A stretch of 64,000 bases of DNA from positions 1 through 64,000 of the forward strand of contig JANQEE010000030.1 in NCBI GenBank assembly GCA_028278525.1, read 5' to 3'. Within the stretch, counting starts at the first letter, position 1. Every line of letters begins with the position of its first letter. Positions 16,852 to 25,058 of the stretch are shown one piece after another. Under the pieces are notes generated by a model, which saw only the letters and a list, made by a program, of their open reading frames with translations, searched no databases and had not been told where the DNA came from. The DNA comes from Minwuiaceae bacterium. Its GTDB lineage: Bacteria; Pseudomonadota; Alphaproteobacteria; Minwuiales; Minwuiaceae. A program made the translations under genes and the position numbers.

Positions 16852-17310
16852 CTAGATCGCCCGGCCCCGCTCGATCAGCGTTCGGATCGTGCTCAGAAAC
16901 CGGTCGCCGGCCGGCCCGACGGGACAGGCCCAGTAGTCCATCACCCCCTGACAGACCTCGAACAGCCTGGCCGAATCGCGTACGTCCTTGCCGCAGATCA
17001 CGATGGCGCCGGTCCTGCCCATGGTGCGGAGATGCGAATGCAGCCAGGCGACGAAGCCGATCGCGCTCGGCCCGTCCTCCGCGAACCGGAAACAGACCAC
17101 GGTAAACCGCCCGTCCTGCGGATCGCCCGCACCGGCCGGCACAAATTCGTGCCACCGCTCGCGGTCGCGCACGCAGGCAAGCGCGGCGGGGTCTGGCGCC
17201 GCGCCATCGTCCAGCGGCCGCCAAAGATACTCCTGTTCATGAAATTCGGTGTCCGCCGCGGCGATCACCTTGCAGAGCCGCGTTTCGAATTCCGCGTCCG
17301 TTTCGTCCAC
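16852..17310 (-). CDS. Conserved hypothetical soluble protein
   Basis: 152-residue protein with no family I can name. It contains FTVVCFRFAEDGPSAIGFVAWLHSHL and GRTGAIVICGKD, suggesting an alpha/beta fold. The GTG at 17310 has AAGGAGG at ideal distance and is chosen over an ATG at 17358 that lacks a site. It is convergent with the VOC gene and divergent from the glutathione transferase gene. Confidence 0.65.
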   Translation of the reverse strand: MDETDAEFETRLCKVIAAADTEFHEQEYLWRPLDDGAAPDPAALACVRDRERWHEFVPAGAGDPQDGRFTVVCFRFAEDGPSAIGFVAWLHSHLRTMGRTGAIVICGKDVRDSARLFEVCQGVMDYWACPVGPAGDRFLSTIRTLIERGRAI

Positions 17311-17433
17311 TTGCCGGTTCCTCCTTGGTTGGTCTTCCCGTCGATACGCCGACGGCATCGGCGCGGGTCATGAAGCAATTCTCGTCATGTGATAGAACAG
17401 GCGCAAATAGCAAACACGGCATCGGGGATCGCT

Positions 17434-18210
17434 ATGAAACTGTTCGACAGCGCCTTCAGCCCGTTCGCGCGCAAGGTGCATCTGGTGCTTGAATACAAGG
17501 GGCTGCCGTTCGAGTCGGTCGACGGATTGCTCAAGGAAAACCACGACCAACTCCGGGAGGTGAACGGCCGGGTCGAGGTGCCGGTTCTGGTCGATCGGGG
17601 GCTCACCGTCGTCAACTCGTCCGATATCGTCGACTATCTGGAGTTCCGGTATCCCGAGAAACCGGTATACCCCGCCACGGCGGAAGGGCGGGTCAAGGCC
17701 CGCGCCTGGGAGCGCGCCGCGGACACATTGATCGATTCCATTCTGGTGGACATCTCCTATTGGGGCTGGGCCAACCGGCCGGACAGCATGCCGGACGGTC
17801 TGCTGGACGCGGCGCGGGCCGATCTGGCGCAGGTCTATGAGGCGCTCGATCGCGACCTGGCCGGCAACGACTTCGTCTGCGGCGACCTCTCGATCGCCGA
17901 TTTCGCGCTCTTTCCGCAAATCTCTTCCGTGAAGGCGTTGGATGTTGCGTTCTCTCCGGACGACCATCCCAACATCGCCCGTTGGGCCTCCGCCATGCTT
18001 AGTCTGCCGCTCTGTGTTGATGACATTCGCCGTCTCCGGGAGTACCTGTCCCGCCTCGACGAAACGAGTGTCGAATTGAACCGCATCTTCTGGCGCGGCG
18101 ACCGAATCGAATGGATACTCGCCAAGGGCTATCATGACTGGTTCTTCGGCGAGATCGAGGCCGGCCGGGTGATGTGGCCCGGCCTCGCCGTTCCCGCGCC
18201 GATCGCTTAA
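17434..18210 (+). CDS. Glutathione S-transferase family protein
   Basis: 258-residue two-domain transferase. The N-terminal thioredoxin-like domain reads KLFDSAFSPFARKVHLVLEYKGL, with the active-site Ser in SPFARKV, and has the VPVLVDRG cis-Pro region and NSSDIVDYLE glutathione-binding motif. The helical C-terminal domain has DLSIADFALFP. GGGGAT precedes the ATG. The substrate is unknown. It leads a short plus-strand run with the DUF1801 and acetyltransferase genes. Confidence 0.88.
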   Translation: MKLFDSAFSPFARKVHLVLEYKGLPFESVDGLLKENHDQLREVNGRVEVPVLVDRGLTVVNSSDIVDYLEFRYPEKPVYPATAEGRVKARAWERAADTLIDSILVDISYWGWANRPDSMPDGLLDAARADLAQVYEALDRDLAGNDFVCGDLSIADFALFPQISSVKALDVAFSPDDHPNIARWASAMLSLPLCVDDIRRLREYLSRLDETSVELNRIFWRGDRIEWILAKGYHDWFFGEIEAGRVMWPGLAVPAPIA

Positions 18211-18221
18211 GGGATTGCGTC

Positions 18222-18650
18222 GTGAAGAAAACCAACAGGCGGTTCGAGAGCCCGGACGTCGCGGCGGTCTTCGATTCCTATCCGAAGGATACGAAGAAAC
18301 CGCTGCTGCGCCTCCGCCAACTGATCTTCGAAACCGCGTCGTCGACCGTCGGCGTCGGCGATTTGCAGGAGACCCTTAAATGGGGCCAGCCGAGTTACCT
18401 CACGACAAAACCGAAGACCGGCAGCACGATCCGGATAGACCGCGTCAAAGGCGGGGAAGGGCGGTACGCCATGTACTTCCACTGTCAGACCAATCTGGTC
18501 TCCACCTTCCGGGAAATCTACCCGGAGGCGTTTTCCTTCGAAGGGAACAGAAGTATCGTCTTCGATGCGGGCGATAGCCTGCCGGAAGCGGAACTCCGCC
18601 ACTGTATCTCCCTGGCTCTGACCTACCACCTTAGGAAAAAAGCGGCATGA
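18222..18650 (+). CDS. DUF1801 domain protein
   Basis: 142-residue protein with the DUF1801 pattern, including LLRLRQLIFETAS, LKWGQPSYLT and KTGSTIRIDR. The fold resembles YdhG-type proteins. The GTG at 18222 has AAGGGA upstream; longer starts would overlap the transferase. It overlaps the next start as ATGA. No activity is established for the family. Confidence 0.78.
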   Translation: MKKTNRRFESPDVAAVFDSYPKDTKKPLLRLRQLIFETASSTVGVGDLQETLKWGQPSYLTTKPKTGSTIRIDRVKGGEGRYAMYFHCQTNLVSTFREIYPEAFSFEGNRSIVFDAGDSLPEAELRHCISLALTYHLRKKAA

Positions 18651-19105
18651 ACATACGCCCCGCCACACCGGAAGATCTTGAGGCGATCCGGAACTGCGCC
18701 GCCGCTTCCTATGCAATGTACATAGAGCGGATCGGCCGAGAGCCCGCCCCGATGGTCGCCGACTTCGCGACGCAGATATCCGAAGGCAAGGTCCATGTCG
18801 GCGTCGAGGAGTCGGGCGAGGTTTGCGGCTACGTCGTCTTCTATCCGCGCGGCGACAGCGTGCACCTGGAGAATGTCGCCATATCGCCCGATCATCAGGG
18901 CAGGGGATATGGCGGCCAACTGGTCGCCTTCGTGGAGCGGCAGGCTCGGGAGCGGGGCATTGCCACCGTCGACCTCTATACGAACGAGAAGATGACCGAG
19001 AATATTGCGCTCTATCCGCGCCTCGGTTACGAGGAAGTCGGCCGCTGGGAGGAAGACGGCTTCAATCGGGTCTTCTATCGAAAGTCCGTCGTCGGCCCGG
19101 CCTAA
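18647..19105 (+). CDS. GNAT family N-acetyltransferase
   Basis: 152-residue acetyl-CoA-dependent transferase with VHLENVAISPDHQGRGYGGQL (acetyl-CoA pyrophosphate loop Q-G-R-G-Y-G) and TENIALYPRLGYEEVGRW near the end. The start overlaps the DUF1801 stop. The acceptor is unknown. Confidence 0.87.
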   Translation: MNIRPATPEDLEAIRNCAAASYAMYIERIGREPAPMVADFATQISEGKVHVGVEESGEVCGYVVFYPRGDSVHLENVAISPDHQGRGYGGQLVAFVERQARERGIATVDLYTNEKMTENIALYPRLGYEEVGRWEEDGFNRVFYRKSVVGPA

Positions 19106-19194
19106 CGCGCCGGGTTTTGATCGGAGTCAATGTCGGTCACAGCGCTATTTGCCAAACCGTCGGCAGCTTCCAACCGAACCGCGAGGAGTTTGCC

Positions 19195-19662
19195 GTGCCG
19201 ACATTCGAACTGACGGACGTCGACGAGATGCCGTATCTGTATGCGGAACGCAGTTGCAGCATGGACCCGGGCGACATCGGCGCCACGATGGCCGGTGCGT
19301 TTCAAGAGGTCATGGCCTTCCTCCAGAGCCACGCCATTCAATCGACGGGCAAGGCGCTGTCCGTTTACTACACCTTCGATCCCAATCGCATGACGTTTCG
19401 GGCGGGCTTTTCCGTCTCGGCGGACGATGCCGCCAAGGCCGAGGGTGGGATCATGGCCGGCACGACGCCGGCGGGAAGGGTTCTGTCCTTCACCCATGTC
19501 GGGCCCTATGCCGGGCTTCGCGTGAGCTACGGCGAGATGATGGCGTTCATGGAAGCCAACAACCTGAAGATCGGCGCGCCGACCTGGGAAGTCTACGTCA
19601 ACAGCCCCGAGACAGTGCCCGAGGACGAGCTTCGCACCGACGTTTTCGTCTCCCTGGCCTGA
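19195..19662 (+). CDS. GyrI-like small-molecule-binding domain protein
   Basis: 155-residue stand-alone effector-binding domain of the GyrI/SOUL-like fold: ALSVYYTFDPNRMTFRAGFSV, VLSFTHVGPYAGLRVSYGEM and a PTWEVYVNSPETVPEDELRT ending typical of these domains. GAGGAG precedes the GTG at 19195. Members bind hydrophobic cations or act as toxin scavengers; no ligand can be assigned. Confidence 0.8.
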   Translation: MPTFELTDVDEMPYLYAERSCSMDPGDIGATMAGAFQEVMAFLQSHAIQSTGKALSVYYTFDPNRMTFRAGFSVSADDAAKAEGGIMAGTTPAGRVLSFTHVGPYAGLRVSYGEMMAFMEANNLKIGAPTWEVYVNSPETVPEDELRTDVFVSLA

Positions 19663-19746
19663 CACGGTCGGCCTGCCGGGCCATTGCTTAACGCCTGATT
19701 TCGGCTAAAACCCTATCCGTCGGCAAGACGGAGACGGTTGCGTTCG

Positions 19747-20139
19747 ATGCAGCGGATAAAGCAGGTCATCCTGATCCGCAAGGATCTGAAGATGCGGCGC
19801 GGCAAGGAGATCGCTCAAGGCTCGCACGCGTCGAACGCATTCCTGATCGATCGGATCGTCAACGGCTTCGGCGCCGGCGCGCTCGTCGTCATGACCCTGG
19901 ACAAGGCGGAGAAAGCCTGGATCGAGAACGGCATGGCCAAGGTCTGCCTGCAGGTGACGTCCGAGGAGCAACTCGTCGAGTGCCATGTCAGGGCCCAGGC
20001 CCTCGGCCTCCGCAGCCATCTGATTCGGGACAGCGGCCGCACCGAGTTCGCCGGCGCCCCGACACTGACCGCCTGCGCCATCGGCCCGGACGATGCCGAG
20101 AAGATCGACCGGGTGACGGGCGACCTGGCGCTTTATTGA
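19747..20139 (+). CDS. Peptidyl-tRNA hydrolase 2 (PTH2) family protein
   Basis: 130-residue protein of the archaeal/eukaryotic-type PTH2 family: KQVILIRKDLKMRRGKEIAQGSHAS carries the catalytic Lys/His region, with WIENGMAKVCLQV and DSGRTEFAGAPTLTACAIGP following. It would release peptides from stalled peptidyl-tRNA. This type is sporadic in bacteria, which normally rely on Pth1. A TTG at 19738 with a nearby GGAG is an alternative start. It overlaps the convergent transporter by seven bases. Confidence 0.85.
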   Translation: MQRIKQVILIRKDLKMRRGKEIAQGSHASNAFLIDRIVNGFGAGALVVMTLDKAEKAWIENGMAKVCLQVTSEEQLVECHVRAQALGLRSHLIRDSGRTEFAGAPTLTACAIGPDDAEKIDRVTGDLALY

Positions 20140-21323
20140 GGCCGCTGCAGCAGTAGAAAATGCCCGGCGAGGCCTGCCACCGTCAGCCCGGCCATGATCG
20201 ACGCCGCCGGCAGCGCGGTGTCCGCATGGAAGACGCCGACCAGGAAGCTGGCACCGCTCGCGGCGGCGAGGTGCGCGGAGCCGGAGACGGCGGAGGCCGC
20301 GCTTTTCGGCAGGTCGCCGACATTGTCGAGCATCAGCAACGGCCCGGTCGCGTTCATCAGGCCGAGCCCCAGCGCGAACACCGTCATGCCCCCGATAACG
20401 CTGTAGAGCGACTCGAAGCCGCCGAGGACCGAGGCGGCCAATAGCGTCACCCCGCCCGTCGAGAAGACAAGGGAGATGCGTTGCAGCCGTCGGGTGTCGA
20501 CAATCCCGCCCAGGCGGTTCGCGATCATGGCCCCGGCCACGGCCGCCAGGATGACCGTGCCGAACCAGAGTCCGTAATCCTCGGTGGCGACGCCGTAATG
20601 GTCGATCAGCAGGAACGGCCCGCTGGTGATGAAGGCGAACAGGACGCCGAAGTTGGCCGCCATCGGAAACAGGTAGGCCATCGCCGTTCGTTGCCTGAAC
20701 GTCGCGCCGTAATTGCGCAGGATCGGCCGCCAGTGCAATGCGGTTCTCTCGCCGCGGGTCTCCGGCACGTTGCGCAAGACCAGCACGGCCACGCCCGCGG
20801 CGAAGGCGGCCAGCAGCCAGAAGTTGGCCCGCCAGCCGAAATAGACGAACACATAGCCGCCAATCAGCGGCCCGATAATCGGCGCGACGGCGACCGCCAT
20901 GCCATGGAAACCGAGGATGCGCACGGCGCGGCCGCGGCCGTAGAGCTCATGGATCACCAACAGCACCACGACCGACGGCACGCTGCTCAGCAGGCCCTGC
21001 ACCGCGCGTCCGGCGATCAGCGCTTCGATCGACGGCGCCAGGGCGCAGGCGGCGCTCGCTGCCGCGAACGTCGCCATGCCGAACACCAGCAGAGACCGGC
21101 GCCCGAACCGGTCGGCGAGCGGCCCATGCACCAGTTGCGCGATGGCGTAAGCCGCCAGGTTGACGCTCATGGTCAGCGTGGCGGCCTGCTCCGTGGTGTC
21201 CAGCAGGCTGGGCAGATGCGGCAGGCTCGGCGTGTACAGGTCGGTCGACAGCACGCTGACCCAGGTGCAGGCGACCAGGAAGACCGGCACCGACCAATGC
21301 GGATTTTCCGGGTGCGTCGTCAT
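20133..21323 (-). CDS. MFS multidrug efflux transporter, Bcr/CflA type
   Basis: 396-residue inner-membrane drug/proton antiporter with twelve predicted spans. The MFS signature GPLADRFGRRSLLVFG lies between spans 2 and 3, and STDLYTPSLPHLPSLL in the first loop is typical of Bcr/CflA proteins. AAGGA precedes the ATG at 21323; ATGs at 21341 and 21374 are less well placed. It is divergent from a LysR regulator that may control it. Confidence 0.87.
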   Translation of the reverse strand: MTTHPENPHWSVPVFLVACTWVSVLSTDLYTPSLPHLPSLLDTTEQAATLTMSVNLAAYAIAQLVHGPLADRFGRRSLLVFGMATFAAASAACALAPSIEALIAGRAVQGLLSSVPSVVVLLVIHELYGRGRAVRILGFHGMAVAVAPIIGPLIGGYVFVYFGWRANFWLLAAFAAGVAVLVLRNVPETRGERTALHWRPILRNYGATFRQRTAMAYLFPMAANFGVLFAFITSGPFLLIDHYGVATEDYGLWFGTVILAAVAGAMIANRLGGIVDTRRLQRISLVFSTGGVTLLAASVLGGFESLYSVIGGMTVFALGLGLMNATGPLLMLDNVGDLPKSAASAVSGSAHLAAASGASFLVGVFHADTALPAASIMAGLTVAGLAGHFLLLQRPQ

Positions 21324-21437
21324 CCGGGCCGTCCTTCCCATGCCGATTGCGTTTCGCTGCCGGGTGTAGCCCATGGCCGCGACGTTGATAATCGCGTCCT
21401 CTTATGAAAGATTGTCCGTAAAAATAGGATAATAGCC

Positions 21438-22331
21438 ATGCACGACCTGACGGCGATGCGCATCTTCGTGCGGGTGGCCGAAGCCGGCTCTTTCGCCGCC
21501 GCCGCCCGCGGCCTCGGCCTCTCCACGTCGGTGGTGAGCCATCACGTGGCCAAGCTGGAACGGTCGCTCGGCACCGCGTTGTTGCAGCGGACGACCCGGC
21601 GCATCGGCCTGACCGAAGCCGGGGGACGCTACCTGCCGCGCGCCAACGCCATCCTGGAGGAGTCCGACGCCCTGCTGCATGAGATGCAGGCCCTCGGCGC
21701 CTCGCCGTCGGGGCGGCTCCGCGTCTCCGTCCCGCCCGGCATCGCCGAAAGCCTTGCCGCGCCCGCCATCCTCGAATTCATGGACGATTACGACGGCATG
21801 ACTGTCGCGCTCGACGTGACCGACCGTGTCGTCGATCTGGTCGCGGAAGGCTACGACGCGGCCATCCGCACCGGCGCGTTGACGGATTCCAGCGAGAAGG
21901 CGCGGCGGATCGCCGATCTCGCCTTCACCGTCTGCGCCAGCCCCGATTACATCGCGCGGCGCGGCGCACCGCTCAGGCCGGGCGACCTGGCCGGCCACGA
22001 CATCGTGCATTGGTTCACGCGGAGCGGACGTTCGGTCTGGACGTTCGTGCGCGGCGACGACGCCGTCGACATAACCGTCACCGGCCGCCTGATCACCAAC
22101 AGCATGCCGAGCCTGCTCGCGGCGACGAAAAGCGGCATGGGCATCGCCGCGCTGCCGGATTTCGCCGTCGGCCCGCCGCTCGCCGACGGCTCTCTCGTCT
22201 CTTTGCTCGGCGACTACACCGTGATCGGCCTGCCGATCTGGATTACCTGGCCGGTGAGTCGCATCGAGCCGCGCAAGCTCCGTCTGCTGATCGATCATCT
22301 GGTCGCGGCGTTCGACGCGCGGCGCCCCTGA
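21438..22331 (+). CDS. LysR-family transcriptional regulator
   Basis: 297-residue regulator with an N-terminal winged helix (MRIFVRVAEAGSFAAAARGLGLS, LERSLGTALLQRTTR) and a periplasmic-binding-like effector domain (RLRVSVPPGIAESLAAP). It belongs to the common group that controls divergent transporters or enzymes. Divergence from the efflux gene suggests that target. Confidence 0.9.
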   Translation: MHDLTAMRIFVRVAEAGSFAAAARGLGLSTSVVSHHVAKLERSLGTALLQRTTRRIGLTEAGGRYLPRANAILEESDALLHEMQALGASPSGRLRVSVPPGIAESLAAPAILEFMDDYDGMTVALDVTDRVVDLVAEGYDAAIRTGALTDSSEKARRIADLAFTVCASPDYIARRGAPLRPGDLAGHDIVHWFTRSGRSVWTFVRGDDAVDITVTGRLITNSMPSLLAATKSGMGIAALPDFAVGPPLADGSLVSLLGDYTVIGLPIWITWPVSRIEPRKLRLLIDHLVAAFDARRP

Positions 22332-22364
22332 CGCAACGCCGCGTCCCCGCCACGGCCGGGTCGG

Positions 22365-22856
22365 TCAGTTCGATAGGTCCAGCGTGAATGCGCCCTTCAA
22401 ATAAGTGCTGCCGCCCTTGTCGACCGGCTCGAGCCGGCGCCCAGCGAACTCTCCTTCGCCCGATGCTCCGGCGAACCGCCCGGTTCCGGAGAAGTCGTGA
22501 AGTTTGGCCTCGACCTCGAAGTCGCCGGTACTTGCCCTGCGTGCGTCTCCTTCGTAGGCGGCTTTGATCTCCGATCCGTCCTCGAAGCGCCACAGCGCAT
22601 AACCGTGAAACTTGCCCGAGCCGTTCTCGAGATCGAACCAGCCATCGTAGCGATGCACGGCGATTTCATCTTCGGAGAATACTGCGATCCCGCGAAACGC
22701 CGCGATGCCGACGACATGGGTCGGCTGGTCGAGCACGGGCGCGCCGTGTGACGCGTTGACATGCATCACCGCCTGGTACGAAAGCGTGATCGTTTCCGCG
22801 TGCGCGCCCTGTATCGTCAGAACAGCCCAGATCAATCCCAAAATGGCGCGCTTCAT
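22365..22856 (-). CDS. Secreted protein of unknown function
   Basis: 163-residue protein with a signal peptide (MKRAILGLIWAVLTIQGAHA) and a mature part that looks all-beta: repeated short strands such as HVVGIAAFRGIAVF, DGSEIKAAYEGDA and GTGRFAGASGEGEFAGR, recalling dirigent or allene-oxide-cyclase-like barrels. No Cys pairs. No family assigned. Confidence 0.65.
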   Translation of the reverse strand: MKRAILGLIWAVLTIQGAHAETITLSYQAVMHVNASHGAPVLDQPTHVVGIAAFRGIAVFSEDEIAVHRYDGWFDLENGSGKFHGYALWRFEDGSEIKAAYEGDARRASTGDFEVEAKLHDFSGTGRFAGASGEGEFAGRRLEPVDKGGSTYLKGAFTLDLSN

Positions 22857-22946
22857 ACTTTCTTCCTTCCGGTCTTTTTGCGAGAAGCGTTATGTGTAGC
22901 GCGCATTCGAGGTCCGCGCACGCGGCCACATCCAGATCTTGCATAC

Positions 22947-22966
22947 AATTAGTAAATTCTCTAATT
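22947..22966. promoter_or_regulatory. Probable ArsR operator
   Basis: AATTAG-N8-CTAATT inverted repeat 12 bases before the arsR-type start codon, in an AT-rich stretch. The position suits autorepression by the following gene. Confidence 0.55.
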
Positions 22967-22978
22967 TCCAATATAACG

Positions 22979-23275
22979 ATGATCACACCGCTCAAAGCCC
23001 TGGCCAACGACCGGCGGCTCCAGATACTGGAGTGGCTGAAGCAGCCGACGCGACATTTCCCGCCGCAGGTCGATGGCGACCTGGAGCGCGACGGTGTCTG
23101 TGGCGTACTGATCGCCGAGAAGCTCGGCCTCAGCCAGCCGACGGTCAGCGCGCATATGAAGGCGCTGTCCCAGGCCGGGCTGGTCAAGGCGAAGCGGATC
23201 AAGCAATGGACGTTCTACAAGCGGGACGAGGCGCGCATCCGCGCCTTCAAGAAGGAACTCGCCAAACAGCTATAA
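22979..23275 (+). CDS. ArsR-family transcriptional regulator
   Basis: 98-residue winged-helix repressor (PLKALANDRRLQILEWL, then LGLSQPTVSAHMKALSQAGLV). A single Cys (in GVCGVLIAEKLG) lies at the helix position used by metal sensors but has no partner. It precedes the racemase-fold gene by 43 bases and may control that gene and the hydrolase-fold gene after it. Confidence 0.87.
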   Translation: MITPLKALANDRRLQILEWLKQPTRHFPPQVDGDLERDGVCGVLIAEKLGLSQPTVSAHMKALSQAGLVKAKRIKQWTFYKRDEARIRAFKKELAKQL

Positions 23276-23318
23276 TGGGATCGGGCCGTCTTCCAACCGG
23301 CTCCAAGGAGGGGATCGA

Positions 23319-23996
23319 ATGCATATCGGATTGATCGGCGGCATCGGGCCGGCCGCGACGGAGTTCTACTACAGAGGTTTGGTCCGTGCCCATGCCGCCG
23401 CCGACCGGGCGATGGAACTCACCATCGTGCATGCCGACATGAAACCGATGGTCCGCAACATGACCGAGAACCAGCCGGAACGTCAGGCGGACGCTTTCCT
23501 GCCTCTGGTCGAACGGCTGAAGGCGGCCGGTGCGGACATCGCCGCCGTCACCTCGATGACCGGGCATTTCTGCATCCAACAACTGGCGGCGATTTCGCCG
23601 CTGCCGCTCGCCAACGCTCTGCCCGAGATCGATGCCGCCATCGCCGGGCGGGGCCTGAAGAAAGTCGGCCTGCTCGGCACCCGCATGGTGATGGGCTCCC
23701 GGCTCTACGGCGAGATCCCGTCCGCCGAGATCGTCCTGCCCGAGGGCGAGCTGTATGACCAGACCCACGACAACTACATGGCGATCGCGACCTCCGGCGC
23801 GGTCACCGACGCCCAGCGCGACTTCTTCTTCTCCGTCGGCCGCGAGCTTTGCGAGAAGCAAGGCGCCGAGGCCGTCCTCGTCGGCGGCACCGACCTGTTC
23901 CTCGCCTTCGACGGCCACGATCCCGGCTTCTCGCTGATCGACTGCGCAGAGGTGCATATCGAGGCGCTGTACCGGTTGTCGGTCGGTGGGTCATAA
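23319..23996 (+). CDS. Aspartate/glutamate racemase superfamily protein, catalytic cysteines absent
   Basis: 225-residue two-lobed protein of the Asp/Glu racemase superfamily: IGLIGGIGPAATEFYYR, KKVGLLGTRMVM and VLVGGTDLFLAF are family motifs. The first catalytic Cys is replaced (VTSMTGH, S79) and the second, normally in G-C-T-E, is Gly190 (GGTD). Two-base racemisation is therefore not expected; a lyase, isomerase or binding role is possible. AAGGAGG precedes the ATG. It lies between an ArsR regulator and a hydrolase-fold gene. Confidence 0.82.
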   Translation: MHIGLIGGIGPAATEFYYRGLVRAHAAADRAMELTIVHADMKPMVRNMTENQPERQADAFLPLVERLKAAGADIAAVTSMTGHFCIQQLAAISPLPLANALPEIDAAIAGRGLKKVGLLGTRMVMGSRLYGEIPSAEIVLPEGELYDQTHDNYMAIATSGAVTDAQRDFFFSVGRELCEKQGAEAVLVGGTDLFLAFDGHDPGFSLIDCAEVHIEALYRLSVGGS

Positions 23997-24017
23997 TCCG
24001 TTTCGGAGTGCAAACCT

Positions 24018-24833
24018 GTGACCAATGAAAACAGTGCGGCCGCGCGCTACGAAACTGTCCTAGACGCCGGCCCCGACGCGCCGTGGATGACGATGGTGCA
24101 CGGCGTCTCGCAGGACCGGCGCGTCTTCTCCGCCCAGGTCACGGCGTTTCGCGGGCGGTTTCGCCTGCTGTTGATCGACCTGCCGGGCCACGGCCTTTCG
24201 ACCGACATGCCCGGGCCCTACGGTCTGGCGGAATTCGCCTCGGCCATTCGGGCGACGTTCGGCGAAGCCGGTGTCGAGCGCACGCATTTCTGGGGCACCC
24301 ACCTCGGCGCCGGCGCGGGCCTGCTGCTCGCCTGCCGCAAGCCGGATCTGTTTCTCTCTCTCATCCTGGAAGCGCCGGTCTTCCCCGGCCGGCCGTTGCC
24401 GGTGGTGTCAGGCATCCTCGCCCGCATCGCCGCCACCGCGACCGAGCAGGGCATGGACGCGGCGCGCCGCACCTGGTGGGAGGATGGCGCCTGGTTCGCC
24501 GCGATGCGCGACAACCCCGAATGCCGCGGCGAAGAACACCGCGCGATCATCGAGGATTTCCAGGGCCGGCCCTGGCTCGATGCCGGACTGGCGACCCGCC
24601 CGATCGATCCGATCGACGGCCTGCTCGCCGACTTGACGCTGCCGGTACTGATCTACAACGGCCAGCACGACGTGCCCGACTTCCTTCAGGCGGCCGACGC
24701 CCTGGAAGCGGCGCTCTCCGCCTGCGTCCGTAGGATCGTCCCGGACGCGGCGGGCTTTCCGTTCTGGGAGTACCCGGATCGGGTGAATGCCGAGGTTCGC
24801 CGCTTTCTCGGCTCGCTGCCGCCGGCTGATTGA
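24018..24833 (+). CDS. Alpha/beta-hydrolase fold protein lacking the usual triad
   Basis: 271-residue protein with the alpha/beta-hydrolase core: MTMVHGVSQDRRVF (oxyanion region), LLLIDLPGHGLST and ILEAPVFPG. The nucleophile elbow, normally G-x-S-x-G, reads G93-T-H95-L-G97, and the position of the terminal His reads AGF (F247). The Asp in NGQHDVPDF remains. It may be a non-hydrolytic member or use another chemistry. GTG start with GGAG upstream, 21 bases after the racemase-fold gene. Confidence 0.8.
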   Translation: MTNENSAAARYETVLDAGPDAPWMTMVHGVSQDRRVFSAQVTAFRGRFRLLLIDLPGHGLSTDMPGPYGLAEFASAIRATFGEAGVERTHFWGTHLGAGAGLLLACRKPDLFLSLILEAPVFPGRPLPVVSGILARIAATATEQGMDAARRTWWEDGAWFAAMRDNPECRGEEHRAIIEDFQGRPWLDAGLATRPIDPIDGLLADLTLPVLIYNGQHDVPDFLQAADALEAALSACVRRIVPDAAGFPFWEYPDRVNAEVRRFLGSLPPAD

Positions 24834-24847
24834 CGCTCTTGCCTGCG

Positions 24848-24876
24848 GTCATCCTTCGACAGGCTCAGGATGAGCC
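24848..24876. repeat. Short hairpin repeat, family B fragment
   Basis: GTCATCCTTCGACAGGCTCAGGATGAGCC, the core of the same hairpin family that forms the larger elements at 39058, 43957 and 51747. Confidence 0.55.
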
Positions 24877-24881
24877 TCCCC

Positions 24882-24970
24882 TCGTCATTGCGAGCGAAGC
24901 GAAGCAATCTGGATAGGCAGTGCCCAGTCTTCCCGAGATCGCCACGGCGCTGCGCGCCTCGCGATGACGG
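24882..24970. repeat. Dispersed intergenic palindromic repeat, family A, copy 3
   Basis: Inverted orientation of the units at 6206 and 7054 (CGTCATTGCGAGCGAAGC... GAGATCGCC... CCTCGCGATGACG). It lies between the converging hydrolase-fold and alcohol dehydrogenase genes. Confidence 0.75.
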
Positions 24971-25023
24971 GTTGGACCGATAGATTGCCGAGCTTTTCGA
25001 AGGCCGACCGCCGGTAAAAGCCA

Positions 25024-25049
25024 CGGCGGGCCGGTTCACCGGCCCGCCG
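25024..25049 (-). terminator. Terminator of the PQQ alcohol dehydrogenase gene
   Basis: Perfect 12-bp arms CGGCGGGCCGGT / ACCGGCCCGCCG with a 2-base loop, followed on the minus strand by TGGCTTTTAC. It lies 10 bases after the dehydrogenase stop codon. Confidence 0.8.
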
Positions 25050-25058
25050 CGTCTCGCT

